Source: Planctomycetota bacterium
Lineage (GTDB): Bacteria; Planctomycetota; Phycisphaerae; Phycisphaerales; UBA1924
Reading direction: 5' to 3'
Assembly: GCA_018968885.1 (NCBI GenBank)
Contig: JAGWZK010000004.1
Location: forward strand, 124,001-188,000
Length of the DNA stretch: 64,000 nt
Positions within the stretch are counted from its first letter, which is position 1. Each line of letters begins with the position of its first letter. Below, in pieces: positions 45,887-54,333 of the stretch. A model generated the notes under the pieces. The model was given only the letters and a program-made list of their open reading frames with translations, searched no databases and had not been told where the DNA came from. Position numbers and translations under genes: made by a program.

Positions 45887-47345
45887 ATCTCGTCCCACCA
45901 TCCTCCTCACCACCCCCATCGCCTCGCGCGAGATCGTCGCCGCCTGCTGCATCCGCGCTCGTCACGCCGGAGTCCGCCCCGGCATGGATGTCGCCCACGC
46001 CCGTCCACTGGTTTCCCATCACGCCGCGATACACATTGAGCCGCACCGCCCCGAGCGCGATGCCGAATCCCTCGAGCGTCTCGCCTGGTGGGCCCAGCGT
46101 TTCGCACCGCGCATCTCAATCGATGGCGCCGATGGACTCTTCATCGACAGCAGTGGCACCGAAGGTGTCCACGGTGGTGAACTCGCTTTGGTCCGCATGG
46201 TGGGGCAGGATTTTGCCCGCAAGGGCTTCACTGCCCGGGTCGCCGCCGCCTCCACCTTCACCTGCGCCTGGGCCATGGCACGCTACGGCCCACATCGCGG
46301 CTCACACGTTCCCCCCGGTTCCGAACGCGCCTGCCTTGCGCACCTTCCTACCGCTGCTCTCAATCTCGATCCCTCCATCCTCACCGCCCTGCGCGAGCTC
46401 GGCATCACTCAGATTCACCACCTCTGGAACATGAAACGCTCCGCCCTCGCCTCGCGCTTTGATCCAATCCTCTTGAACCGCCTCGATCGTCTCACCGGTG
46501 AAGCATTCGACGACATCGTGCCGGTGCGCCCTCGTCCCGACCCACAAGTACACATGCCCTTTGATGGCCCCACCGAACAGTGGGAACCCATTCTCATCGC
46601 TGCCCACACCCTTCTGCAGCAACTCATCCAAAAACTCATCACCCTTGATCGTGGCCTGCGCCGCCTTTCTCTCCAATTCCTTCTCGCGCGTGAAGCGCCC
46701 CTCACCCTCACCATCGACCTCAGCCGACCCAGCCAGAATGCCGCGCACATCTGGACACTCGTCAAAACCCGCCTCGAATCCATCCGCTTGCACACCGGCG
46801 TCGAAGGTCTCTGCCTTACCGCCACGCGCACCGCCCGCCCGCAGCGTCTGCAACCCGCCTTGCACAATCACCCCGAAACCCACACTCCCGATTCCGCCGC
46901 ATGGGGCGAATTGATCGACACCCTCTCACAGCGTCTCGGTCGCGATCGCGTCCTCACTCTGCACCCCGTCGCCTCGCACATTCCCGAACGCACATGGCGC
47001 GAAGTCCCCGCCCTCGAATCCTCTCCGCCTTCCTCTCCACCCTCATCCGGCTCTCATTCCAGCCATCACCGTCCCACCGCCCTCCTCCCCAAGCCCGAGC
47101 CCATCAGCGTTCTCGCCATGGTTCCCGATGGTCCCATTGCCAGCATCGAATGGCGCGGCACACGCCACAGCATCCTCTCCTCCTCCGCCCCAGAACGCAT
47201 CAGCCCCGAATGGTGGCGCACCCAAAACCACAACCAACCCCCCGATCGCGATTACTTCTCACTGCAAACCACCGATGGTCGCTGGCTCTGGGTCTGCCGC
47301 CAGCAACTCACCAATCGCTGGTTTGTCCATGGCCTTTGGGCCTGA
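45759..47345 (+). CDS. imuB: ImuB, catalytically inactive Y-family polymerase subunit
   Basis: A 528-residue scaffold of the ImuA/ImuB/DnaE2 mutasome. The N-terminus RALSVWLPSFATDLVWRRL matches ImuB; the Asp that begins catalytic Y-family polymerases is absent, and the later acidic pair is replaced (SIDGADGLFIDSSGT keeps two Asp but not the full set). The Y-family palm/fingers (RARHAGVRPGMDVAHARPL) and helix-hairpin-helix-like LRELGITQIHHLWNM follow, with a C-terminal wrapped domain (ISVLAMVPDGPIASIEWRG, DYFSLQTTDGRWLWVCRQQ). ATG 45759 is chosen; the open frame further upstream runs against imuA. dnaE2 starts 27 bases after its stop. Confidence 0.9.
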   Translation: MFTPTSPPFHPIRKRALSVWLPSFATDLVWRRLRRAKSPASSESRPTILLTTPIASREIVAACCIRARHAGVRPGMDVAHARPLVSHHAAIHIEPHRPERDAESLERLAWWAQRFAPRISIDGADGLFIDSSGTEGVHGGELALVRMVGQDFARKGFTARVAAASTFTCAWAMARYGPHRGSHVPPGSERACLAHLPTAALNLDPSILTALRELGITQIHHLWNMKRSALASRFDPILLNRLDRLTGEAFDDIVPVRPRPDPQVHMPFDGPTEQWEPILIAAHTLLQQLIQKLITLDRGLRRLSLQFLLAREAPLTLTIDLSRPSQNAAHIWTLVKTRLESIRLHTGVEGLCLTATRTARPQRLQPALHNHPETHTPDSAAWGELIDTLSQRLGRDRVLTLHPVASHIPERTWREVPALESSPPSSPPSSGSHSSHHRPTALLPKPEPISVLAMVPDGPIASIEWRGTRHSILSSSAPERISPEWWRTQNHNQPPDRDYFSLQTTDGRWLWVCRQQLTNRWFVHGLWA

Positions 47346-47372
47346 TTTCGGTTGCCAGATCTGAGTTCCATC

Positions 47373-50300
47373 ATGCCAGAAAATGAATTTCCCAAACTCG
47401 TCCCTCATCCCTTCCGTGCATTCGCCGATGCTGCGCCCGTCACGCCTCACACCTCCATCGCCCCCATCGCCGAACTCTGCGTCACCACCAACTACACCTT
47501 CCTCACCGGCGCCAGCCATCCTGAAGAGATGGTCCGTCATGCTGCAGCTCTCGGTTATTCCGCCGTCGCCATCACCGATACTAATTCACTCGCCGGCATC
47601 GTCCGTGCCCACGTCGCCGCCAAAGAGTGCGGCATCCACCTCCTCATCGGCTCCCGTCTCCGCTTGCAGGATCTACCCCACGCCTCCCTCTTCCTCTACG
47701 CCGTCGATATGCCGACGTATCGCCAGCTCTGCCGCCTCCTCACCATCGGCAAACGCCGCGCCCCCAAAGGTGAATGTCATCTCACGATCGCCGATGTCGC
47801 CGCCCACACCTCCAATCACTGTGCCATCCTCATGATGGATCCCGGCCATCATGCCGATGTCCTCGCGGCCATCGACGCTCTGCACTTTCTCACCACGGGC
47901 GACCGCCTCTCCATCGCCCTCACTCACGCCTACGCCCTCGATGATGATGCCATCACCGCGCATTACACCACCATCAGCCGCGAAACCGCCGTCCCTCTGG
48001 TCGCTACCTGCGATGTGCACTATCACATTCCCCAGCGCCGCATGTTGCAGGATGTCCTCACCTGCATTCGTCACACCTGCACCCTTCCGCAGGCCGGCTA
48101 TCACCTGCACCCAAATTCTGAGCGATACTTCAAACCAACCGACGAAATCCAACGTCTCTACCGCGAACACCCCGCCGCCATCCAACGCGCGCTCGATCTG
48201 GCCTCTCGCGCCCGCGGCTTCACCCTCGATCAACTTCGCTACGAATATCCCGACGAAGTCGTCCCTCCCGGCAAAACCGCTATGGCCCACCTCCGTGATC
48301 TGACGTGGCAAGGAGCACGCGATCGCTATCCCGATGGCATTCCGTCAAAGGTCATCAATCATCTCAATCACGAGCTCACCCTCATCGAAGAACTCAACTA
48401 TGCCCCGTATTTTCTCACCGTGCATGATCTGGTGAACTTTGCCCGCTCGCGCACACCCCCGATTCTCTGCCAAGGCCGCGGGGCCGCCGCCAACTCCGCT
48501 GTTTGCTATTGCCTGGGCGTCACCTCCGTAGACCCCACCCGCATCGATCTTCTCTTTGAACGCTTCATCAGCAAAGAGCGCAACGAACCACCCGACATCG
48601 ACATCGACTTTGAACACGAACGCCGCGAAGAGGTGATCCAGTACATCTACACCAAGTACGGTCGTGATCGCGCTGCGCTCACCGCCGAAGTCATCTCCTA
48701 TCGCCGCCGCAGCGCGGTGCGTGATGTCGGCAAAGCTCTCGGCCTGTCTCTCGATCTGGTAGATCGCCTCGCCAAAGACATGGATTGGTGGGATGCCGAG
48801 GGGTTGAACCCCGATCGCCTGAGAGAAATGGGACTTGATCCCGCCGATCCCACCATCGTCTGGCTCGGTGTGCTCACACGCGACATTCTCGGCTTTCCCC
48901 GTCACCTTTCGCAGCACGTTGGCGGGTTCGTCATCACCCGCTCTCCCCTCTGCGAACTCGTCCCCGTCGAAAACGCGGCAATGCCCGACCGCACCGTCAT
49001 CGAATGGGACAAAGACGATATCGATGCCGCCGGAATGCTCAAGGTCGATTGCCTTGGCCTTGGCATGCTCTCCTGCATCCGCCGCGCACTGGAACTGGTC
49101 AATGCTCGCCGGGCCAGCGAATCGGTTTCTACCTCAGCACTCAGTACTCAGCACTCAGAACTCCACTCGACACCTCGACACCTTGACACCTCGACACCTC
49201 TCTTCTTGCATTCCATCCCAGCCGAAGACCCCACGACCTACCGCATGATCCAGGCCGCCGACACCATCGGTGTCTTTCAGATCGAAAGCCGCGCCCAGAT
49301 GTCCATGCTGCCGCGGCTCAAGCCCGCCAACTTCTACGACCTGGTCATCGAAGTCGCCATCGTCCGTCCCGGTCCCATTCAGGGTGACATGGTGCATCCA
49401 TATTTACGTCGCCGTAACGGCGAGGAACCCATCCACTATGTCCACCCTGCCATCGAAGAAGTCCTCAAAAAAACCCTCGGCGTTCCCCTCTTTCAAGAGC
49501 AGTGCATGGCCCTCGCCGTCAAGGCCGCCGGGTTCACGCCCGGCGAGGCCGATCAACTCCGTCGCGCCATGGCCGCGTGGAAACGCAAAGGCGACCTCAT
49601 CTATCGCTTTGGGCAAAAGATCATCGATGGCATGGTCGCCCGCGGCATTCCCGAAGAGTTTGCCCGCCGCTGCTTTGAACAGATCAAGGGCTTCAGCGAA
49701 TACGGCTTCCCCGAAAGTCACGCCGCATCTTTCGCCCTCTTGGTCTATGCCTCCTGCTGGCTCAAATGTCACTACCCCGCCGAGTTTGCCGCCGCGCTGC
49801 TCAATAGTCAGCCCATGGGCTTCTACGCGCCAGCCCAGATCATTCGTGATGCCAAAAATCACAATGTCACCGTCCGCCCCATCGATATCAACCACAGCGC
49901 GTGGGATTGCACCATGGAACCTCGCGGCATCATCCGCCTCGGCATGCGCCTCGTCAACGGGCTCTCTCGTTCCGATGCTGACCTGATTCATCACGCTCGT
50001 CATGCCGGCTGCTTTGATTCCATGCTCGCCGTCTGGAAACGCAGTGGATGCCGCGCTTCGGCACTTCGCCGCCTCGCCGCTGCCGATGCATTCGGCTCTC
50101 TCCACCTTTCGCGGCAGGAAGCCCTCTGGCAAGCCCGCCTCATCAAAGATGAAGATCTCCCCCTCTTTGATCCCGTTCTCGAACATATGGATGCCGAACC
50201 CGGCTTGCCAAAGCTACCGCTCTCCACCCAGGTGGTCCTCGATTACAACTCCACCGGCCTCTCACTCAAAGCCCACCCCATGGCCTTTCAACGCGCAGCG

Positions 50301-50642
50301 CTCTCGCAAGTGGGGGCCATCACCTGCGCTCGCATGAATGATCCGCGGCAGATTCACGATGGTGATTGGGTCACCGTCGCCGGACTCGTCCTTGTCCGCC
50401 AACGCCCCGGCACCGCCAGTGGTGTGATGTTCATGACCCTCGAAGACGAAACCGCCGCCGCCAACCTCATCATCTGGCCGCGTGTCTATGAGAAATACCG
50501 CCGTGCGTCACGTGCCAACGCTGTCCTCGCCGCAGGCCGCGTCCAACGCGAATCCGGAGTCATCCACCTCATCGTGTCATCACTTTCCCCTTGGACCGGC
50601 GAGGTCTCAAGCATCGATCCCCGCGCCAGAAACTTTCATTGA
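47373..50642 (+). CDS. dnaE2: error-prone DNA polymerase DnaE2 (ImuC)
   Basis: C-family DNA polymerase of 1089 residues that performs damage-induced translesion synthesis with ImuA/ImuB. The PHP domain begins CVTTNYTFLTGASHPEEM, the form typical of DnaE2 rather than DnaE1. Polymerase motifs include CQGRGAAANSAVCY, the catalytic Asp pair PDIDIDFEHERREEV (about residue 407) and the third Asp in KVDCLGLGMLS. HhH and OB regions follow (GFSEYGFPESHAASFALLVY, DGDWVTVAGLVLVRQRPGTA). Residues about 582-616 are an unusual Ser/Thr-rich in-frame insertion between ELVNARR and IPAEDP, encoded by repetitive DNA. ATG 47373 starts MPENEFPK. Confidence 0.93.
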   Translation: MPENEFPKLVPHPFRAFADAAPVTPHTSIAPIAELCVTTNYTFLTGASHPEEMVRHAAALGYSAVAITDTNSLAGIVRAHVAAKECGIHLLIGSRLRLQDLPHASLFLYAVDMPTYRQLCRLLTIGKRRAPKGECHLTIADVAAHTSNHCAILMMDPGHHADVLAAIDALHFLTTGDRLSIALTHAYALDDDAITAHYTTISRETAVPLVATCDVHYHIPQRRMLQDVLTCIRHTCTLPQAGYHLHPNSERYFKPTDEIQRLYREHPAAIQRALDLASRARGFTLDQLRYEYPDEVVPPGKTAMAHLRDLTWQGARDRYPDGIPSKVINHLNHELTLIEELNYAPYFLTVHDLVNFARSRTPPILCQGRGAAANSAVCYCLGVTSVDPTRIDLLFERFISKERNEPPDIDIDFEHERREEVIQYIYTKYGRDRAALTAEVISYRRRSAVRDVGKALGLSLDLVDRLAKDMDWWDAEGLNPDRLREMGLDPADPTIVWLGVLTRDILGFPRHLSQHVGGFVITRSPLCELVPVENAAMPDRTVIEWDKDDIDAAGMLKVDCLGLGMLSCIRRALELVNARRASESVSTSALSTQHSELHSTPRHLDTSTPLFLHSIPAEDPTTYRMIQAADTIGVFQIESRAQMSMLPRLKPANFYDLVIEVAIVRPGPIQGDMVHPYLRRRNGEEPIHYVHPAIEEVLKKTLGVPLFQEQCMALAVKAAGFTPGEADQLRRAMAAWKRKGDLIYRFGQKIIDGMVARGIPEEFARRCFEQIKGFSEYGFPESHAASFALLVYASCWLKCHYPAEFAAALLNSQPMGFYAPAQIIRDAKNHNVTVRPIDINHSAWDCTMEPRGIIRLGMRLVNGLSRSDADLIHHARHAGCFDSMLAVWKRSGCRASALRRLAAADAFGSLHLSRQEALWQARLIKDEDLPLFDPVLEHMDAEPGLPKLPLSTQVVLDYNSTGLSLKAHPMAFQRAALSQVGAITCARMNDPRQIHDGDWVTVAGLVLVRQRPGTASGVMFMTLEDETAAANLIIWPRVYEKYRRASRANAVLAAGRVQRESGVIHLIVSSLSPWTGEVSSIDPRARNFH
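49133..49198. repeat. dispersed repeat inserted in frame within dnaE2
   Basis: CTCAGCACTCAGTACTCAGC followed by ACTCAG (49133-49158), then short direct repeats of the ACACCTCG/CTCGACAC type to about 49198. The reverse complement of the first part matches 13471-13499 (17 bases identical in a row). It adds about 30 codons to dnaE2 without breaking the frame. Confidence 0.78.
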
Positions 50643-50673
50643 CAACCAAAGATCATGAACGCCCAAGCAGAGT

Positions 50674-50976
50674 TCAATGGTCACCGCGGCACATGGCCAG
50701 CGCATCCCATATCAGTCGGCGACTGCGTGGAATGCGAGGTGGAGTACTGCTCCTGACCGGGACCGGCAAAGCTCCGGTTGAGGTCGATGAGCCGAAGCTT
50801 GGGTGCAACAGGACGGGTGCATCCGTGGATGGCGGGCCCGTCATCATCTCCTGACCACTCTCGGTGTCGTGGTAGTACCACTTCTCACGCACCTGCCACG
50901 TCCAAGTGGTCTCCGAGGTCGAGTTGCTGGGCGTCGCTCTGGTGACGGTCCTCAGAGTCCCACAAGTCGGCCTCAT
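50674..50976 (-). CDS. small hypothetical protein, doubtful
   Basis: A 100-codon frame starting at ATG 50976, two bases after the stop of the LRR gene, reading MRPTCGTLRTVTRATPSN, then WQVREKWYYHDTESGQ and a Pro/Ser/Arg-rich tail. No family is recognised and the tail is low in typical coding character, so it may be a decayed piece rather than a gene. It fills most of the 300 bases between dnaE2 and the LRR gene. Confidence 0.3.
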   Translation of the reverse strand: MRPTCGTLRTVTRATPSNSTSETTWTWQVREKWYYHDTESGQEMMTGPPSTDAPVLLHPSFGSSTSTGALPVPVRSSTPPRIPRSRRLIWDALAMCRGDH

Positions 50977-50977
50977 A

Positions 50978-51835
50978 TCACGTCCTAGATATATCTGCCA
51001 AGATCTGTTCTCTGGTATGAGAATAGTGGCGACGATTTGCAAATGATACTTGCTTCAATGAAGTGAGGGCAAGCAATGGCGAAAGATCGCCATCCGCAAT
51101 AGTGGTCGATTCCCAAAAGCTAATGGTGGTTAATTGGTGTAATGCCAATATGGGCCGCAGCGACTCAATACTCCCGCAGTTGTTCAGCATCAACCGGATT
51201 AGTTTCCGCAAGTTATAAACTTCAGTGATCGATGTGAGTTTATTGCAAGATGAGATATCGAGATCAACGAGCTTTACGAGTGACTCAATGCCAGACAGCG
51301 ACGAGAGTGTTCGTAGTCCAGCGATACGAAGACGAGTTAGGGACTTCAGCGGAACTAGTCCATGCAGTGACCGAATAGACGAGTTCAAGATGCTCAAGCT
51401 CTCCAGATGCGGCAGGCGTTCCACTGGCAATGTGCCTTTGCTGCTATATCGGTTTATGAAGCACTCGCGAAGAGTAGAACACGCAAACACTGATTCACAT
51501 CCAGGTCTCCACTCTAACGCAATGCTCTCTAGTTCCGGAAACTGCGACGCATCTATTGGAGTCTCGCAGTATGTCGTGACCGCAAGCCGCTTCAAACTAT
51601 GCAAGTGATGTACGGCACTCACATCCTTGAGTCCGAGGGAGAATACTTCAAGGGATTGCAACTGTGGAAACGTGCGAACAAAATCAATGTTGTGGCCACG
51701 CCACCCTTTGGCAACATTGATCTCTAACTCCGCAATATTCGCTGAATGGAGATCAGAAGCTAGTGAGGGAGTCCATTCTCCACTCAGAATAGCTTTAGTT
51801 CCATACTTGCCGGGTACTAACTCAACAGACATCAT
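50978..51835 (-). CDS. leucine-rich-repeat protein, possible immunity partner of the rhs tip
   Basis: A 285-residue cytoplasmic protein made of about nine leucine-rich repeats of 22-24 residues (for example LESLSILNSSIRSLHGLVPL, LKSLTRLRIAGLRTLSSLSG, LVDLDISSCNKLTSITEVYN). There is no signal peptide. The start ATGATG (51835 or 51832) overlaps the TGA stop of the rhs fragment, the tight coupling usual for polymorphic-toxin and immunity pairs. An immunity role is inferred from position only. The sequence is richer in AT than the flanking genes, as is common for rhs tip modules. Confidence 0.7.
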   Translation of the reverse strand: MMSVELVPGKYGTKAILSGEWTPSLASDLHSANIAELEINVAKGWRGHNIDFVRTFPQLQSLEVFSLGLKDVSAVHHLHSLKRLAVTTYCETPIDASQFPELESIALEWRPGCESVFACSTLRECFINRYSSKGTLPVERLPHLESLSILNSSIRSLHGLVPLKSLTRLRIAGLRTLSSLSGIESLVKLVDLDISSCNKLTSITEVYNLRKLIRLMLNNCGSIESLRPILALHQLTTISFWESTTIADGDLSPLLALTSLKQVSFANRRHYSHTREQILADISRT

Positions 51836-52254
51836 TCGTAGCCCAATATCTCTCTCGCCCACTTGGGAAGCAGGTGTGCTCGCCTATCGAACTGGACGAG
51901 TATCTCATCGATCCCCGCAGGACCATCACCCGGCCCCCAGATGTATTCGCGTTCTGCGCCACCCAGGGTCACAGGGAGTGGATCACCGCCCTCATCGATC
52001 AAGGGCTGCGGCTCGTTCTCCTGCTGCTGCATCTGGCTGTGTTCGAAGGAGAGAGCAGCACCTTCGGGATCACCCGATTGCTGCTGCCCTTCGGGCACTG
52101 AGTTGTTCAGCTGTTCACCGAGGCCGGGGTTGTTGGCCTCGCCCTCGGGATCTTCGGCGAGACCGACGGTAGCGAGAGGGTCGGTGACGATCTCCTGAAT
52201 CCGCCGCGCACCGTCGTAGTAGAAGCGTTCGCTTCTGACAGCGCCGGTCGATGC
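51832..52254 (-). pseudogene. rhs/YD-repeat protein, C-terminal fragment
   Basis: About 140 residues of an Rhs core: RSERFYYDGARRIQEIVTDP, an insertion rich in Gln/Glu, then REYIWGPGDGPAGIDEILVQ. The FYYDGxRR and EYIWGPGDxxxDE motifs are typical of planctomycete Rhs proteins. After ILVQFD the sequence jumps to RRAHLLPKWAREILGYE and stops, so the remaining core and any toxin are missing, and no coherent start exists upstream. It is read as a deletion product or an orphan tip. Its stop overlaps the LRR gene start. Confidence 0.7.
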
Positions 52255-52754
52255 TTCCGGAGTCGGGAAGGGACTCTGGACACGAATCAATCTGCACCCA
52301 TGACGAGACACCCGGTGTCCTGACCGGTTGGCTCTGAATCGGTCTCGAACCGAGAGCGCGGCGGGCCAAGCCCCGCAATCGCCAAACCGACCGGATTCTG
52401 CGGGCTTTCTGGCCAACCCGCCGCGGAGGCCGAAACGGGCGGCCTGTAAACCAAACGACCCCGCCGTGAGGCGGGGTCGGAAGGAAGCTCCCGAGCGGAA
52501 CGGACTACAAAGTTGAGCCCGATAAATACGCGGCTCCAGAGTACAGATCGATGATTCGCCTTATTGCACTCGATGAGGGTCCGTTCACCCTCCGAGATCT
52601 CTGCAAGTGATGTTGCCGTGCCGTCAGCGGACCTTGACCAGCCGTTTATCAGGACTCACTCTGAGAGCATCTCCCCTCTCATGCTCACTCCTCTACGTCA
52701 AAGTCATTCAACAATCCCGTACCAGTTACTGAACGCCATGATCAAATCACAACA
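52255..52754. other. region between rhs fragment and the truncated minus-strand gene
   Basis: About 500 bases. No supported gene. It holds the strong hairpin at 52456-52479 and an otherwise unremarkable AT-balanced stretch from 52500 to 52750. Confidence 0.5.
52456..52479 (-). terminator. hairpin, likely minus-strand terminator
   Basis: CGACCCCGCC - GTGA - GGCGGGGTCG, a perfect 10-base stem with a 4-base loop. On the minus strand it is followed by TTTGGTTTAC, so it would stop transcripts of the gene ending at 52755. Confidence 0.7.
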
Positions 52755-53150
52755 TCACGGCAACTGGAAAATTGCCCGCCACGCATCCATCCATGTGTAG
52801 TTGACCGTCGCAGTTCCGCCTTCGGCAACTGTGAATTTGGGGATACCCGAATTGGTCAGATCTTCTCCTGATTCAATTCGAGCAAGAAGACGACCAAACG
52901 AGCCACCTCGCGTAAATCTTGACGGCACCAGATAAAATGTTCCCGCGGGAACCGGTAGTACTGCATGGCCTATATACGGCGGGGACTGGGGGTTAGTCAC
53001 TGGCACGGGATATGCCAAAATTGTCTGTGCATCTGTCGATATCAAGGTGACCGTTGAAGTTACATATCCTGGTTCCACCTCGGGTATCTCAAATCGCGTA
53101 GTCTGTGTTAAGTCAAGGAATGCTTCCCCTGGGGGACTAGGGATGACACC
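52755..53150 (-). pseudogene. C-terminal fragment of an unknown protein
   Basis: About 130 residues read like protein: FLDLTQTTRFEIPEVEPGYV, TLISTDAQTILAYPVPVTNP, GTFYLVPSRFTRGGSFGRLL and TVNYTWMDAWRAIFQLP before the stop. This could be a beta-rich domain. Upstream of about 53150 the same frame runs antisense to a coiled-coil/zinc-ribbon frame and loses coding character, so the N-terminus appears to have been cut off by a rearrangement. Confidence 0.5.
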
Positions 53151-53675
53151 CGCGAGCGCCAAGAGTCGGAGCGTGCCGCCGCCGCGAGAGAGCAGGAGTT
53201 GAGCCAGCAACAGAGGGCGAAAGCTGAGGCAGAAGAGCGTGATCGAGCACGGCAGCAGGCTGAGGAGGAACGGCTTAGGCGAGTCCAGGAAATGCAGGGC
53301 TCGGGCTCCTCCTCCTCGACTTTCGCATCTCAGCCGACCAACCTCTTGAGTGAACCGTGCGTGATATGCGGACTCGTAGGTGCCGGTGCCCTGTTGTTCA
53401 TCGTGGTGCTGTGGAATGGCGCATCCAACGCGTGCCCACAGTGCCACAAATGGTGGGCTAGGCAGGTGCAGGCGAGCCACGAAATTGGTCGAGCGCTGTC
53501 GAGTCGCACTCAGACGAGCGAGGCCAAGACTTACTCGACTTCGGGGCAGCACGTCAGCACGACACGGTACAAGCAGCGGGTGCCGACCGAGCGGATCACA
53601 TACCTGAACGCGTGCCAATGCAAGCACTGCGGCCATAAATGGTCGGATACCAGCGCCGTCGAGCACGACCTGTAG
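53112..53675 (+). pseudogene. membrane-anchored zinc-ribbon protein with coiled coil, 5' truncated
   Basis: The frame encodes a charged coiled coil (ARQQAEEERLRRVQEMQG), one hydrophobic segment (CVICGLVGAGALLFIVVLW) and a zinc ribbon with two CxxC knuckles (NACPQCHKWW and CKHCGHKWSD). It is open from 53112 but has no good start codon: only TTG 53199, inside the coiled coil. The coiled coil continues upstream of this TTG (REQELSQQQRAK) and then stops looking like protein near 53140. A truncated 5' end is the simplest reading; a TTG-started short protein of 158 residues is the alternative. Confidence 0.55.
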
Positions 53676-53683
53676 AACCGGCT

Positions 53684-53884
53684 CTATTGGGGATGGGGGC
53701 CCCTCCGGAAGAGTCGCCGATCATCGAACCGCTCGCCGATCCAATCGGCATCGCGATCGCCGAAGGCGCGGGCGCAGTCGAGGCAAGTCTGGAACTGGGC
53801 ATCGCAGGATGAGAAGTCCTTCGCCGTCTCCACCGACTGGCGGGTGTAGATGGCGAAGCCCGATGGGGATGCGGCGGGGGGCAC
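53684..53884 (-). pseudogene. serine recombinase (resolvase/integrase), N-terminal remnant
   Basis: GFAIYTRQSVETAKDFSSCD then AQFQTCLDCARAFGDRD and WIGERFDD match the start of large serine recombinases (AxYxRxSxxxxxFSSCDAQ), with the catalytic Ser in the TRQS position. After ERFDD the frame shifts; the expected continuation (DDSSGGAPIPNRAG, like DxGFSGxxxxRP) is found one frame over. The rest of the recombinase and the large C-terminal domain are absent. Confidence 0.75.
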
Positions 53885-54011
53885 GACTGGGAATCATCGG
53901 ACTCTTCATCTCCCGGGGCCGGTTCCCGGTGCCCGGATCACGGGACGACACCTCGGTTTGGCTTGGGTCTGGGCCGAGAACCGTCCTCTGAGCGGAATCC
54001 GTGGCGAATCC

Positions 54012-54041
54012 TGAACACGATACGGCATTGTGCCGTATACT
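54012..54041 (+). promoter_or_regulatory. promoter and operator of the toxin-antitoxin pair
   Basis: ATACGGCA-TTG-TGCCGTAT (54020-54038) is a perfect 8-base inverted repeat. It lies between TGAACA (54012) and TATACT (54036-54041), an 18-base-spaced promoter, so a bound repressor would block transcription. Autoregulation by the ribbon-helix-helix antitoxin is expected. Confidence 0.75.
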
Positions 54042-54057
54042 TCGGGAGAGGTACGCC

Positions 54058-54333
54058 ATGAGCACTATCCGGTACAGCAAGATCACCATCCGTCAGCCCG
54101 AACCCCTCAAGTCCAAGGTGGAGAAGGCCGCCGCGCTCCGCGGCATGACGGTGACGAGCTTCATCAACGGGATTCTCGAGTTGGCCGCCGACAAGACGCT
54201 GAGCCGCATCCAGGCCCGCGAGCTTTCGGAGCGCGATAGCACCGCATTGCTCGCGATGCTCAGCAAGCCGGCCCGCCCGAACGCGGCGCTCCGTCGAGCG
54301 GCCAAGCGGCACCGGGAGATCACCGGTGGCTGA
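54058..54333 (+). CDS. ribbon-helix-helix (DUF1778-like) antitoxin
   Basis: A 91-residue antitoxin of the TacA/AtaR type. The N-terminal ribbon-helix-helix has IRYSKITIRQPEPLKSKVEK and AAALRGMTVTSFINGILEL; the C-terminal part (ELSERDSTALLAMLSKPARP) would wrap the toxin. GGAGAGG sits seven bases before ATG 54058. It overlaps the toxin gene by eight bases. It represses its own operon together with the toxin in known pairs. Confidence 0.87.
   Translation: MSTIRYSKITIRQPEPLKSKVEKAAALRGMTVTSFINGILELAADKTLSRIQARELSERDSTALLAMLSKPARPNAALRRAAKRHREITGG

Noticed and set aside
53151-53666. N-terminal half of the 303-residue minus-strand frame ending at 52755
   Set aside because: Antisense to the coiled-coil/zinc-ribbon frame, which has CxxC pairs and a membrane segment and is the better reading.
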